In this document: one piece after another, positions 1 through 7,360 of the stretch
Layout of the letters: each line of letters begins with the position of its first letter
Numbering within the stretch: position 1 is the stretch's first letter
NCBI GenBank assembly: GCA_015056255.1
Contig: SVGP01000004.1
Span: 89,982-153,981, forward strand
Direction: 5' to 3'
Source of the DNA: Clostridiales bacterium
GTDB taxonomy: Bacteria > Bacillota > Clostridia > Christensenellales > Aristaeellaceae
Length of the DNA stretch: 64,000 bases
Notes under the pieces: model-generated
Databases searched by the model: none
The model's input: the letters and a program-made list of their open reading frames with translations, nothing else
What the model was told of the DNA's origin: nothing
Made by a program: the position numbers and the translations under genes

Positions 1-432
1 AAGCTGCCTGAAGACACGGCGGACAACAAAATCATTCTCTCCATCCACGCCTACACGCCCTACGCCTTTGCGCTGGACGCCGGCGGAGACACCACCTTCG
101 AGCTCACCAATCCCGGACAGACCGCCGAAATCGTTCGCTTTGTGGCCAATCTCCATAAAAATTACGTAGTAAAAGGCATTCCCGTGGTCATCGGCGAATA
201 CGGAGCGCGCGCCAAGGGCGACAACCTCCAGTCCCGCGTAAACTTTGCCGCGTTCTATGTCTGCGTCGCTTCCTCAAGAAACATTCCCTGCGTATGGTGG
301 GACAACCACGCGTTCAAGGGAAACGGCGAGCTGTTCGGCATTTTCGACCGCCGCACCTGCGAATTCAGATATCCCGAAATTGTGGAAGCGCTGATGAAAT
401 ACGCAGGATATGAAAAAATTACCGCGAAATAA
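1..432 (+). CDS. Glycoside hydrolase family 5 (endoglucanase-like), C-terminal part
   Basis: The reading frame is open from the first base of the window, so only the last 143 residues are present. They show the second half of a GH5 TIM barrel: SIHAYTPYAF (His/Tyr of the active site on a beta strand), VVIGEYGA with the Glu expected to be the catalytic nucleophile, and PCVWWDN, where a Trp usually forms the sugar platform. The family cleaves beta-1,4-linked glycans by a retaining mechanism. Whether the protein is secreted cannot be seen because the N-terminus is missing. A strong terminator follows 9 bases after the stop, so this is the last gene of its transcript. The family is secure; the substrate is not. 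Confidence 0.85.
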   Translation, partial: KLPEDTADNKIILSIHAYTPYAFALDAGGDTTFELTNPGQTAEIVRFVANLHKNYVVKGIPVVIGEYGARAKGDNLQSRVNFAAFYVCVASSRNIPCVWWDNHAFKGNGELFGIFDRRTCEFRYPEIVEALMKYAGYEKITAK

Positions 433-440
433 GAGAAGGA

Positions 441-475
441 AAACGCCCGAAGCCATATCAGATTCGGGCGTTTTT
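441..475 (+). terminator. Rho-independent terminator of the GH5 gene
   Basis: An 11-bp perfect stem (AAACGCCCGAA / TTCGGGCGTTT) with an 11-base loop runs into a T-rich tail. It sits directly behind the stop codon. Confidence 0.85.
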
Positions 476-479
476 CTTT

Positions 480-512
480 GGCTCCCTCTGATGAGGGAGC
501 CAAGGGGGACGC
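480..512. repeat. Dispersed palindromic repeat, short copy
   Basis: GGCTCCCTC-TGA-TGAGGGAGCC is a short hairpin followed by AAGGGGGACGCG. The same core (GGCTC[C/T]CCT...AGGGAGAGCC...CAAGG) recurs at 24618-24670, 29411-29455 and, degenerate, at 36226-36285, so it is a family of intergenic repeats rather than a terminator of one gene. Confidence 0.6.
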
Positions 513-575
513 GCCAAGTTTACACGTTCATCTATAACATTCCCGCCCGAAAACCTTCTTTTTAAATTAGCAATT

Positions 576-621
576 GCGAATCCATTTTAGAATTGACAAA
601 AATGGATTCGCATTTTATAAT
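576..621 (+). promoter_or_regulatory. Promoter with embedded ArsR operator palindrome
   Basis: TTGACA (593-598) and TATAAT (616-621) are separated by exactly 17 bases. A perfect 13-bp inverted repeat, GCGAATCCATTTT (576-588) and AAAATGGATTCGC (599-611), brackets the -35 box and fills the spacer. A repressor dimer bound here would occlude RNA polymerase. The site lies 50 bases before the ArsR-type gene at 661, which makes autoregulation the natural reading. Confidence 0.8.
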
Positions 622-660
622 ATAAAACTGTATGATACAAGCGGGAAAGGAGGCGGAAGG

Positions 661-1032
661 ATGAACGACAAAACGCTGAAGGCGCTGGGCGATCCAAAGC
701 GTTTTTTACTGCTTAAGCTGATGTCCCGGCGCGGCTACTGCGTGGGCGCGCTTGCCAAAAGCACGGGACTTTCGGAATCTGCGGTTTCGCAGCATCTGAA
801 AATACTGCGCGAGGCGGATCTGGTTTATGGCGTAAAGCGAGGCTATTACACACACTATTGCGTCAACAAAGATGCGATCAGGGATGTAATCTCAGTGCTC
901 AATGAGCTGACCAGCGTTACGCGAGAACCCTGCAATGGCCCGTTTTACGGCTGTCCCGAGTCGGAATATGTCAGATGCAAATCCTATGTGCCGCCGGAAA
1001 ACAGAACGAAAGAGGATAAGGAAGAATGTTGA
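661..1032 (+). CDS. ArsR/SmtB-family transcriptional repressor
   Basis: A 123-residue winged-helix regulator. The start at 661 was chosen because AAAGGAGG precedes it; an upstream in-frame start at 574 would place the coding region over the promoter. The recognition helix region reads LAKSTGLSESAVSQHLKILREA, as in ArsR proteins, followed by the wing with GYYTHYCVN. The C-terminal tail carries Cys residues (REPC, GCPESEYVRC) that could bind a metal or sense thiols; no canonical ELCVCDL metal box is seen. The stop overlaps the ABC exporter start (ATGTTGA), so the two are translationally coupled, and the palindrome at 576-611 is its likely operator. Inducer unknown. Confidence 0.85.
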   Translation: MNDKTLKALGDPKRFLLLKLMSRRGYCVGALAKSTGLSESAVSQHLKILREADLVYGVKRGYYTHYCVNKDAIRDVISVLNELTSVTREPCNGPFYGCPESEYVRCKSYVPPENRTKEDKEEC

Positions 1033-2759
1033 AACGATTTTTAGCCTACTACAAGCCCCACAAGTTTATGCTGTCCATGGATATGCTGGCAGCGTTTGTA
1101 ATGTCCGTCATCGGCATGGTGTATCCGATGGTTACGCAGGACATGCTGAACGATTACATTCCCAACAAGGAATACATGTCCATCATCATCGCAGGTCTCA
1201 TCGTGCTTGTGCTGTACGTGATTAGAATGCTCTTAAACTACTTTGTGCAGTATTACGGCCACATGATCGGCGTTCGCATGCAGAGCCAGATGCGAAAGGA
1301 TTTGTTTGCGCATCTTGAAAAGCTGCCGTATAAATTCTTTGATAACAACGAAACAGGCCGCATCATGTCACGCATCACCGGCGACCTTTTCGAGGTTTGC
1401 GAGCTTGCGCACCACGGCCCGGAAAACCTGCTCATTTCCTCCACGATGATTGTGATTTCCTTCGTGTACCTGTGTACGATCGACTGGATTTTGACCCTCA
1501 TCGTGTTTGCGTGCGTGCCGCTTCTTGTGTGGGTAACGCTTCACTACAGAAAGCCCATGACGCAGGCGTTCCGCGACAGAAGAAAGTCCAACGCCACCAT
1601 CAATGCCGCCGTTGAAAGCTCCATCACCGGCATCCGCGTCACCAAGGCATACACCAATGCCAAGGAAGAAAAGGTGAAGTTTGCCAAGGGCGACGACGAA
1701 TTCGTGGACGCGTCCAGAAGATCCTATCAGGCGATGGCAAAGTTCCATTCCGGCACGCAGTTCATCACCTCCGTTTTCAACGTCGTTATCCTGATTGCGG
1801 GAGGCCTTTTCATGTATGCAAACCGCATCGGATTCGGCGATTACTCCGCCTTTATCGTCTCCGTCAACCTCTTTATCAACCCTGTAAATACCCTCATTAA
1901 CTTCATGGAGCAGTTCCAGAACGGCGCCTCCGGTTTCCAGCGCTTCTGCGAGATCATGGACGAAGAGCCCGAAAAGGACGCGCCCGACGCCATTCAGCTG
2001 GAGAACGTACAGGGCGTGATCGAGTTTGAAAATGTAACCTATGCCTATGATCCCTCCAAGGAAGTTCTGCACGACGTGAACCTGCGCCTTGAAAAGGGCA
2101 GAAAACTGGCGCTGGTTGGCCCCTCTGGCGGAGGAAAGACCACGCTTTGCCACCTGCTCCCGAATTTCTATAAACTGCGCGAGGAAGACGGCGCGATCAA
2201 GATCGACGGCCACGACATCAGAAAGCTCACCATGGATTCCGTAAGGCGCAATATCGGCATCGTTCAGCAGGATGTGTTCCTGTTTGTAGGCACCATTAAA
2301 GACAACATCCGCTACGGCAGAATGGACGCGACCGAGGAAGAAATCATTGAAGCCGCCAAGCGCGCCAACATCCATGACTACGTCATGACCCTTGAACACG
2401 GCTATGACACCGAAATCGGCGAGCGCGGCGTAAAGCTCTCCGGCGGCCAGAAGCAGCGTCTTTCCATCGCCCGTGTATTCCTGAAAGACCCTGCGATCCT
2501 GATCCTCGACGAGGCCACGAGCGCCCTTGACAACACCACGGAAGTTCTCATTCAGGAAGCGCTGGACGAGCTGTGCAAGGGCAGAACCACACTCGTCGTC
2601 GCCCACCGCCTTTCCACCATCCGCAATGCCGATGAAATTGCCGTCGTCATGAACGGCAGAATCACTGAGCGCGGAACGCATGAGGAGCTGATCGAGCAGG
2701 GCGGAACGTACAAGAGTCTGTACTCCCTTCAGTTCAGAGATAACGACTATGTAGCGTAA
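1026..2759 (+). CDS. ABC exporter, fused membrane and ATPase domains (MsbA/LmrA type)
   Basis: 577 residues, the usual length of a half-transporter that works as a dimer. The first ~310 residues hold six membrane segments (ABC_membrane domain). The ATPase part has a Walker A GPSGGGKTT near residue 365, a Q-loop, the signature LSGGQKQR near 472, Walker B ILILDEATS near 491 and the switch histidine in VVAHRLST. It overlaps the ArsR gene by 7 bases, so expression is presumably released when ArsR leaves its operator. The family exports lipids, drugs or peptides; the substrate cannot be told here. An ArsR partner suggests a toxic inducer, but no metal-specific motif is visible in the transporter. 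Confidence 0.92.
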   Translation: MLKRFLAYYKPHKFMLSMDMLAAFVMSVIGMVYPMVTQDMLNDYIPNKEYMSIIIAGLIVLVLYVIRMLLNYFVQYYGHMIGVRMQSQMRKDLFAHLEKLPYKFFDNNETGRIMSRITGDLFEVCELAHHGPENLLISSTMIVISFVYLCTIDWILTLIVFACVPLLVWVTLHYRKPMTQAFRDRRKSNATINAAVESSITGIRVTKAYTNAKEEKVKFAKGDDEFVDASRRSYQAMAKFHSGTQFITSVFNVVILIAGGLFMYANRIGFGDYSAFIVSVNLFINPVNTLINFMEQFQNGASGFQRFCEIMDEEPEKDAPDAIQLENVQGVIEFENVTYAYDPSKEVLHDVNLRLEKGRKLALVGPSGGGKTTLCHLLPNFYKLREEDGAIKIDGHDIRKLTMDSVRRNIGIVQQDVFLFVGTIKDNIRYGRMDATEEEIIEAAKRANIHDYVMTLEHGYDTEIGERGVKLSGGQKQRLSIARVFLKDPAILILDEATSALDNTTEVLIQEALDELCKGRTTLVVAHRLSTIRNADEIAVVMNGRITERGTHEELIEQGGTYKSLYSLQFRDNDYVA

Positions 2760-2926
2760 AGGCACGGCAGGAAACTGCAAAATTCAGCGGAACAGCGCTG
2801 AAATACAACGAATCAGTACGAGAAACATAGGAACACAGAACAGGTTGTTTATCAAAGAAGTCCCTTTTAAGAAAGCCAGAGCGCTGTTCTGAAATCTATC
2901 GTTCTCTGTTGAACAATCCTATAAAC

Positions 2927-2954
2927 AAAAGCCGCCTCGATTGAGACGGCTTTT
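2927..2954 (-). terminator. Bidirectional Rho-independent terminator
   Basis: AAAAGCCG(C/T)CTC and its complement form a stem around a GATT loop, flanked by A-runs on one side and T-runs on the other. It ends the nagA-ROK transcript on the minus strand and can also serve the ABC exporter. The 167 bases between the exporter stop and this hairpin show only a loose inverted repeat (AACAGCGCT near 2790 and AGCGCTGTT near 2880). Confidence 0.8.
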
Positions 2955-2968
2955 AACTTTTGAATTTC

Positions 2969-4342
2969 TTACTTGATCAGCGGCAGGCTCGCGGCGGCTA
3001 CGGACTGGCCTACGCGGCGGCTGGCTTCGTCGGGGATGTGGAGCTGCATCTTGGCTGCGAGCTCGGGATATTCGGCCTCGAGAACTTCCTTTGCCTTGGC
3101 AAGGAGGATCTGTCCGCCGGTGCCGGAGGTTACGCGGCCCATGATGAGAACGTGGGCGATATCGTAGAACTTGGCGTAGTACGCAAGCTGATAGCCGAAG
3201 TATACGCCGATGGTCTCGTAGATGGCGGTGGTTCTGGGATCTCCGTTTGCATGAAGGGTCTGAACATACTTGAGTTTCTCGGCGAGGGTCAGGTTGTCGT
3301 CCAGCTCGATGCCCGCGGCGGGACAGAGCTTGATGACGGAATCCTGGGAGAAATACTTGACGCCGCAGCCGATGTCGCCGGACCATTCGTCCACCATCGC
3401 TTCGGGGTTCATGTCTACGGGAACAAACGCAAGCTCGTTGAGCCAGCCGGTGATGTTGCCGTTTCCGTCAACATAGCCGCCCGCTTCGCTGGTGCCCATG
3501 GCAATGCCGAGCACGCGGTTGTCGTTTAATTCCATCGCGCCGGCAAGGGCGGTAACGTCGCCGTCGTTGGCTACTTCGATGGGCATATCGCCGATGGTCT
3601 TGGCAACGTCAAGATAGATGTTCTTGCACTTTTCCTTGTCTTCCGGAGAAAGCTTGATGAACAGGGACGCGACCATGGCGCGGTTGTCGATGTATACGCC
3701 TGCGGAGGAAACGCCGATGCCGTCTACGCGGGGCATCTTCTCGGCAGCCTTGAGCATGGCGTTGCGGATGCCGTTGAAGTGATAGTTGGGATCGGTCTGG
3801 GTCTTGGGATGCCAGATGATCTCCTCGGAATATACGCTTTCGCCGTCGATGACAGCGGAAACCTTAACGTCGGATCCGCCTGCGTCAAAGCCGATGCGGC
3901 AGCCGTCCAGATGGCGGCCTACGGGGCTGGCGGACTCGTTGGTTTCGGGTGCGCAATTGGGGCAGGCAACGAATTCAACCTCGAAGGGATGCTCATATAC
4001 GCCGGCCATGAAATCGTTGTCAAAGGCGCGCTCGCCATCGGCAGCGTAGCACTTGGCGATGTGTTCATAGATCACCTTGGAACCGGCGATCACGATTTTG
4101 TAGCCGCCATAAACCCAAAGGAAGGTCTTAACGATGCGCTCTACGACCTTGCAGTTGCGTTCGTCGTCAATGCCGTCTTTGAAAACGTCCATCTTGAGAG
4201 TGTGAGTGTAGCCCTGATTGCGGATAACGCTTACAGCGATTAACTGCTTTTCGGATTTGGCAACGTCGGCGTTGAACTCGTCAACGAATTTCACCATGGG
4301 GTAAAAGCCGAGATCGAGGGGCGCCTTAATTTTGAGTTCCAT
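2969..4342 (-). CDS. ROK-family sugar kinase with long N-terminal extension
   Basis: 457 residues, about 150 longer than a typical ROK kinase. The ROK part begins near residue 145 with CRIGFDAGGSDVK (phosphate-binding loop, DxGG). VANDGDVTALAGA carries the likely catalytic Asp, and AMGTSEAGGYV is the second glycine-rich loop. The usual CxxGxxGCxE zinc motif is not clear; only a DIGCG stretch remains. The first ~140 residues match nothing I recognise. The gene has an AGGAGG site and lies 34 bases downstream of nagA on the same strand, so it probably acts on an amino sugar (GlcNAc or ManNAc), but the substrate is an inference from the neighbour. Confidence 0.75.
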   Translation of the reverse strand: MELKIKAPLDLGFYPMVKFVDEFNADVAKSEKQLIAVSVIRNQGYTHTLKMDVFKDGIDDERNCKVVERIVKTFLWVYGGYKIVIAGSKVIYEHIAKCYAADGERAFDNDFMAGVYEHPFEVEFVACPNCAPETNESASPVGRHLDGCRIGFDAGGSDVKVSAVIDGESVYSEEIIWHPKTQTDPNYHFNGIRNAMLKAAEKMPRVDGIGVSSAGVYIDNRAMVASLFIKLSPEDKEKCKNIYLDVAKTIGDMPIEVANDGDVTALAGAMELNDNRVLGIAMGTSEAGGYVDGNGNITGWLNELAFVPVDMNPEAMVDEWSGDIGCGVKYFSQDSVIKLCPAAGIELDDNLTLAEKLKYVQTLHANGDPRTTAIYETIGVYFGYQLAYYAKFYDIAHVLIMGRVTSGTGGQILLAKAKEVLEAEYPELAAKMQLHIPDEASRRVGQSVAAASLPLIK

Positions 4343-4376
4343 ATTCCCTTACCTCCTATTGTTTACCCTTTGGGGA

Positions 4377-5528
4377 TTAAGCCTCGTAGATGGTGCGGCC
4401 GCGCAGGATGGTGCGGCTGATATTGATCTGGTCATCTGCAAAGCAGAAGTCCGCATCCTTGCCAACTTCGATGGAGCCCTTGGTCTTGTCAATGCCGATG
4501 GCCTTGGCGGGGTTGAGGGACGCCATCTTGACGACCTTATGAAGGGGCATGCGGCGATAGCTGTTATGCATATTGCGAACGGCCTCGTTGAGCTTAAGTA
4601 CGCTGCCCGCGATGGTTCCATCGGCTAAGCGGCACTCTACGCCCTTAACAAAGATCGGCTGTCCGCCCAGGGTGTACTCGCCGTCAGTCAGGCCGCCGGC
4701 GCGGGTGCAGTCGGTGATCAGGACGAGCTTGTCCTTCTTCGCGTCCGCGACTACCTTGAAAAGGGCCTTGTTGACGTGGAACATGTCCGCAATCAGCTCG
4801 GCGGAAACGCGGGATTCGCAAAGCGCGCAGCCGACAACGCCGGGATCTCTGTGCGCGAGGGGCGTCTGAGCGTTGAACAGGTGGGTTACATGGCGAACGC
4901 CGGCTCTGACGGCCTTTTCAGCCTGCTCAAAGGTGGCGGAGGTGTGGCCCATGGAGATCAGCATCTCGGGATGCGCCTTCTTGATCTCACGGATGGCGCG
5001 CATGTTGCCCTTGACTTCGGGGGCAACGGTGAACACCTTGATGAGGTCAGAATACTTGTCGATGAACTCGGGATCGCAGGTGCGGATGTGCTCGCCCGCC
5101 TGCGCACCCTTCTTGGCGGCGTTGATGAACGGACCTTCGGCGTTGATACCCATGATCTCGGCGCCCTCAAAGTCGTCCTTTTTGCTCTCAGCCATAACAT
5201 TCCTGATGGCGGCAAAGGCCTTTTCAAGCGCTTCGTAGGAAACCGTCATCGTGGTGGGGAGCCAGCTGGTAACGCCGTTGGCCGCAACGCCCTTGGCCAT
5301 TTTGCGGATGCCGTCCTCTTCTCCGTCAGAAGCATCCTCGCCAAGGTAGCCGTGAATGTGCATATCTACAAGACCCGGAAGCACGTATTTGCCTTCCGCG
5401 TCGATTACTTCTTCGTCAGAAATCTGGTCGAGATCTACGATGCCCTGAATCTTCTCGTCGTAAATCAGCGCCATATCTTCAATGATGCCGTTGGGAGTAA
5501 CAATTTTACCATTAATAATCGCTTTCAT
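4377..5528 (-). CDS. nagA: N-acetylglucosamine-6-phosphate deacetylase
   Basis: 383 residues, normal length. It converts GlcNAc-6-phosphate to glucosamine-6-phosphate and acetate in the cytoplasm. Amidohydrolase features: DMHIHGYLGEDASDG (metal site, residues ~55-69), GHTSATFEQA (~195), VTHLFNAQ (~216) and ITDCTRAGG with the catalytic Asp (~272). The start follows AAGGAGACGG. Its promoter is at 5572-5600. No nagB is present in the window; the downstream ROK kinase is the only partner. Confidence 0.93.
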   Translation of the reverse strand: MKAIINGKIVTPNGIIEDMALIYDEKIQGIVDLDQISDEEVIDAEGKYVLPGLVDMHIHGYLGEDASDGEEDGIRKMAKGVAANGVTSWLPTTMTVSYEALEKAFAAIRNVMAESKKDDFEGAEIMGINAEGPFINAAKKGAQAGEHIRTCDPEFIDKYSDLIKVFTVAPEVKGNMRAIREIKKAHPEMLISMGHTSATFEQAEKAVRAGVRHVTHLFNAQTPLAHRDPGVVGCALCESRVSAELIADMFHVNKALFKVVADAKKDKLVLITDCTRAGGLTDGEYTLGGQPIFVKGVECRLADGTIAGSVLKLNEAVRNMHNSYRRMPLHKVVKMASLNPAKAIGIDKTKGSIEVGKDADFCFADDQINISRTILRGRTIYEA

Positions 5529-5571
5529 GCGTCCGTCTCCTTTTTCAAATTTGTCAAACTCCGACAGCTAA

Positions 5572-5600
5572 AGTATACCATATAAGCTACTGAAACGCAA
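5572..5600 (-). promoter_or_regulatory. Promoter of the nagA-ROK operon
   Basis: On the minus strand TTGCGT and TATACT are separated by 17 bases, about 45 bases before the nagA start. No clear NagR-type palindrome was seen. Confidence 0.65.
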
Positions 5601-5655
5601 GGACGAAAGCCAAAATAAACAATCGCGCAAAGCCCCGATTTTTAACGTTATCCCC

Positions 5656-5684
5656 TTGCTTTTTCTTATTATCCGTTGTATAAT
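5656..5684 (+). promoter_or_regulatory. Promoter of tRNA-Ser
   Basis: TTGCTT and TATAAT with a 17-base spacer, 14 bases before the mature tRNA 5' end. Confidence 0.75.
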
Positions 5685-5698
5685 ATTGAAGTTCACAT

Positions 5699-5784
5699 GG
5701 AAGCGTATCGAAGTGGTCATAACGGCCCTGACTCGAAATCAGGTGATGGGAAACCGTCCGTGGGTTCGAATCCCACCGCTTCCG
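5699..5784 (+). tRNA. tRNA-Ser (anticodon CGA)
   Basis: Acceptor arm GGAAGCG/CGCTTCC with discriminator G; anticodon stem CCTGA/TCAGG around loop CTCGAAA, anticodon CGA at 5734-5736; long variable arm typical of class II tRNAs; T arm GTGGG-TTCGAAT-CCCAC. CCA is not encoded. It reads UCG codons. It has its own promoter and terminator. Confidence 0.95.
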
Positions 5785-5790
5785 CTCAGT

Positions 5791-5829
5791 TCACGCAGAT
5801 ATTGCTACAATATCTGCGTGATTATTTTT
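5791..5829 (+). terminator. Terminator of tRNA-Ser
   Basis: Perfect 14-bp stem TCACGCAGATATTG / CAATATCTGCGTGA with a 3-base loop and TTATTTTT tail, 6 bases after the tRNA. Confidence 0.9.
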
Positions 5830-5886
5830 ATACTAATCGATAGCTTTCTACTGCTCTTTTAAGGACTTCAAATTACTCTATGAGTA

Positions 5887-6108
5887 TTGAAAATATTCCG
5901 TTACAGTGATACAATAAAACGACAAGCATAGGAAATGATTATGCAATCGGTTTTTTACTACTTATGTTGTTCAGAAACGTTTTCGTCCTTGTGCGCGGAG
6001 ATGCAATAAAGGTGCTGTGGGCAGAAAACAGAATTGATATGCTGAAAGGATTTGTGCATCTTTGTACGTAATACTCACGCTACAAATATATGCCAAATAA
6101 TGATAACC
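5887..6108 (+). promoter_or_regulatory. Promoter and long 5' leader of the Pel-like operon
   Basis: TTGAAA (5887-5892), 17 bases, TACAAT (5910-5915). Transcription would start near 5922 and leave a leader of about 190 bases before the ATG at 6109. A short hairpin (GCATA...TATGC near 5930-5945) is visible, but no consensus of either c-di-GMP riboswitch class is convincing. The leader lacks a good ribosome-binding site at its end, so control of translation is possible but not shown. Confidence 0.5.
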
Positions 6109-7359
6109 ATGAAAGTGCTGTTGACAGGCAATGTTGCCTACCTGACGACTAAATGGATTCGACAGACCTTTTCGGACTGCCGTGTTATTTTGCTAGGCGA
6201 AACAAACCTTCATAGCGATCCTGAGAACGGTATTACAGTTGTCAGCTCAAAAAAGAACTATAAGGCGGTTTTTGAAGCATACGGTTTCGATGTGGTGATC
6301 CTTTTTTCCAACTCTCTAACCTTTCGCTCCGAGGAGCAGGGAGAAATAGAAAGGCTTCACGCAATGCTTGATGCATGCAGAAAGAATCATCCTGTCAAGC
6401 TGCTGTACCTGACGGGCCTGTCGCTGGACAATGCGGCACAGCACGAAATCGACGACGCGGCTATCCGGATGTGCCTGCACATGGCCGGGGACGCGGTTCA
6501 GCTGCAGGTTGTCCGCAGCCCCTACCTGTATTCCGGTACCGTCAGGAGAGGATGGTTCTACCGACTGTTCGAAAGTCTGGACCGAAGATCGCACTTTCAC
6601 TTTGAGGAAGCTGCCGGGCAGCCTATTTGCTTTCTGGCCATGGACGATTTGTCCGAGCTGATCCGACGAATGTTGGAGGATTGGCCTCAAGCAAACGGTA
6701 CGCTGGACGTGCCGGAATGCTTTGACCATACGTTTCGGGATTTGAGCAAGGGACTGGCAGAGCTGAACGCAAGCTGGTCTTTTTCATTTGAAGAAAATGC
6801 GCCTATCTCTTTGCCGGCGCCGGACGACCGGAAGCTCCGCAGGCAATACGGCTGGTTTCCCAGATATTCCGTTCTGGACGACCTTCCCGGCCTGTATGAG
6901 GAATACCGGCGCGCAAGGCCGCTGAAGCAGTCGCTGGTGGAAACGCTTCGTCAGCTGATTGCAAGGCACCGCAAATGGCTGCTGCTCATAGAATTGCTGG
7001 TGGCGGTTGTGCTTACCGTCCTGTGCGGTCATTTGTCGCAGTGGCAGGTTCAGTTTGGGCTGATTGATTACAGGCTGCTGTTGATTGTGCTGATGGGCAC
7101 CATGCATGGTATGAATATGGGAATTTTGGCGGCTACGGCGGCCTCGGTGCTGCTGCTGTTTTCCTATCATAGGCAGGGCCTCGGCTGGCTTACGCTGTTT
7201 TATGAACCATCCAACTGGATTGTCTTCATTGCCTATTACACAATCGGCGCGGTATGCGGCTATGTACGCCTGCTCCATACGGATAAAATCCGATTCACAA
7301 CCGAAGAAAACGAGCGCTTGAAGGAGAAGCTGTCCTTCGCGCAGTCGATGTTACAATGA
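6109..7359 (+). CDS. PelD-like protein part 1: SDR/epimerase-like domain plus membrane segments (frameshifted)
   Basis: 416 residues. The N-terminus MKVLLTGNVAYLT starts a Rossmann-like fold resembling sugar-nucleotide epimerases, but the GxxGxxG loop and YxxxK pair are not evident, so it may be non-catalytic. Near residues 285-410 come about four hydrophobic segments (WLLLIELLVAVVLTVLCG and following) and then a coiled coil (ENERLKEKLSFAQSM). The frame ends at TGA 7357, but the coiled coil continues in the +1 frame: removing one T of ATG-TTA-CAA-TGA (7348-7359) gives ATG-TAC-AAT-GAG and joins it smoothly to the next reading frame. I therefore read 6109-8182 as one gene broken by a one-base insertion. 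The start at 6109 rests on the fold; no good ribosome-binding site precedes it. Confidence 0.7.
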   Translation: MKVLLTGNVAYLTTKWIRQTFSDCRVILLGETNLHSDPENGITVVSSKKNYKAVFEAYGFDVVILFSNSLTFRSEEQGEIERLHAMLDACRKNHPVKLLYLTGLSLDNAAQHEIDDAAIRMCLHMAGDAVQLQVVRSPYLYSGTVRRGWFYRLFESLDRRSHFHFEEAAGQPICFLAMDDLSELIRRMLEDWPQANGTLDVPECFDHTFRDLSKGLAELNASWSFSFEENAPISLPAPDDRKLRRQYGWFPRYSVLDDLPGLYEEYRRARPLKQSLVETLRQLIARHRKWLLLIELLVAVVLTVLCGHLSQWQVQFGLIDYRLLLIVLMGTMHGMNMGILAATAASVLLLFSYHRQGLGWLTLFYEPSNWIVFIAYYTIGAVCGYVRLLHTDKIRFTTEENERLKEKLSFAQSMLQ

Positions 7360-7360
7360 G

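Noticed and set aside
1368..2780. 470-codon open frame on the minus strand
   Set aside because: It is the antisense shadow of the ABC exporter; no ribosome-binding site, no recognisable motif, and low-complexity composition (many H, V, G).
4332..5585. Plus-strand open frames across nagA
   Set aside because: Antisense shadows; the NagA motifs lie on the minus strand.
5699..5784. tRNA-Ser as an integration site for the neighbouring Pel cluster
   Set aside because: No integrase and no repeated tRNA 3' end were found nearby; the gene has its own promoter and terminator.
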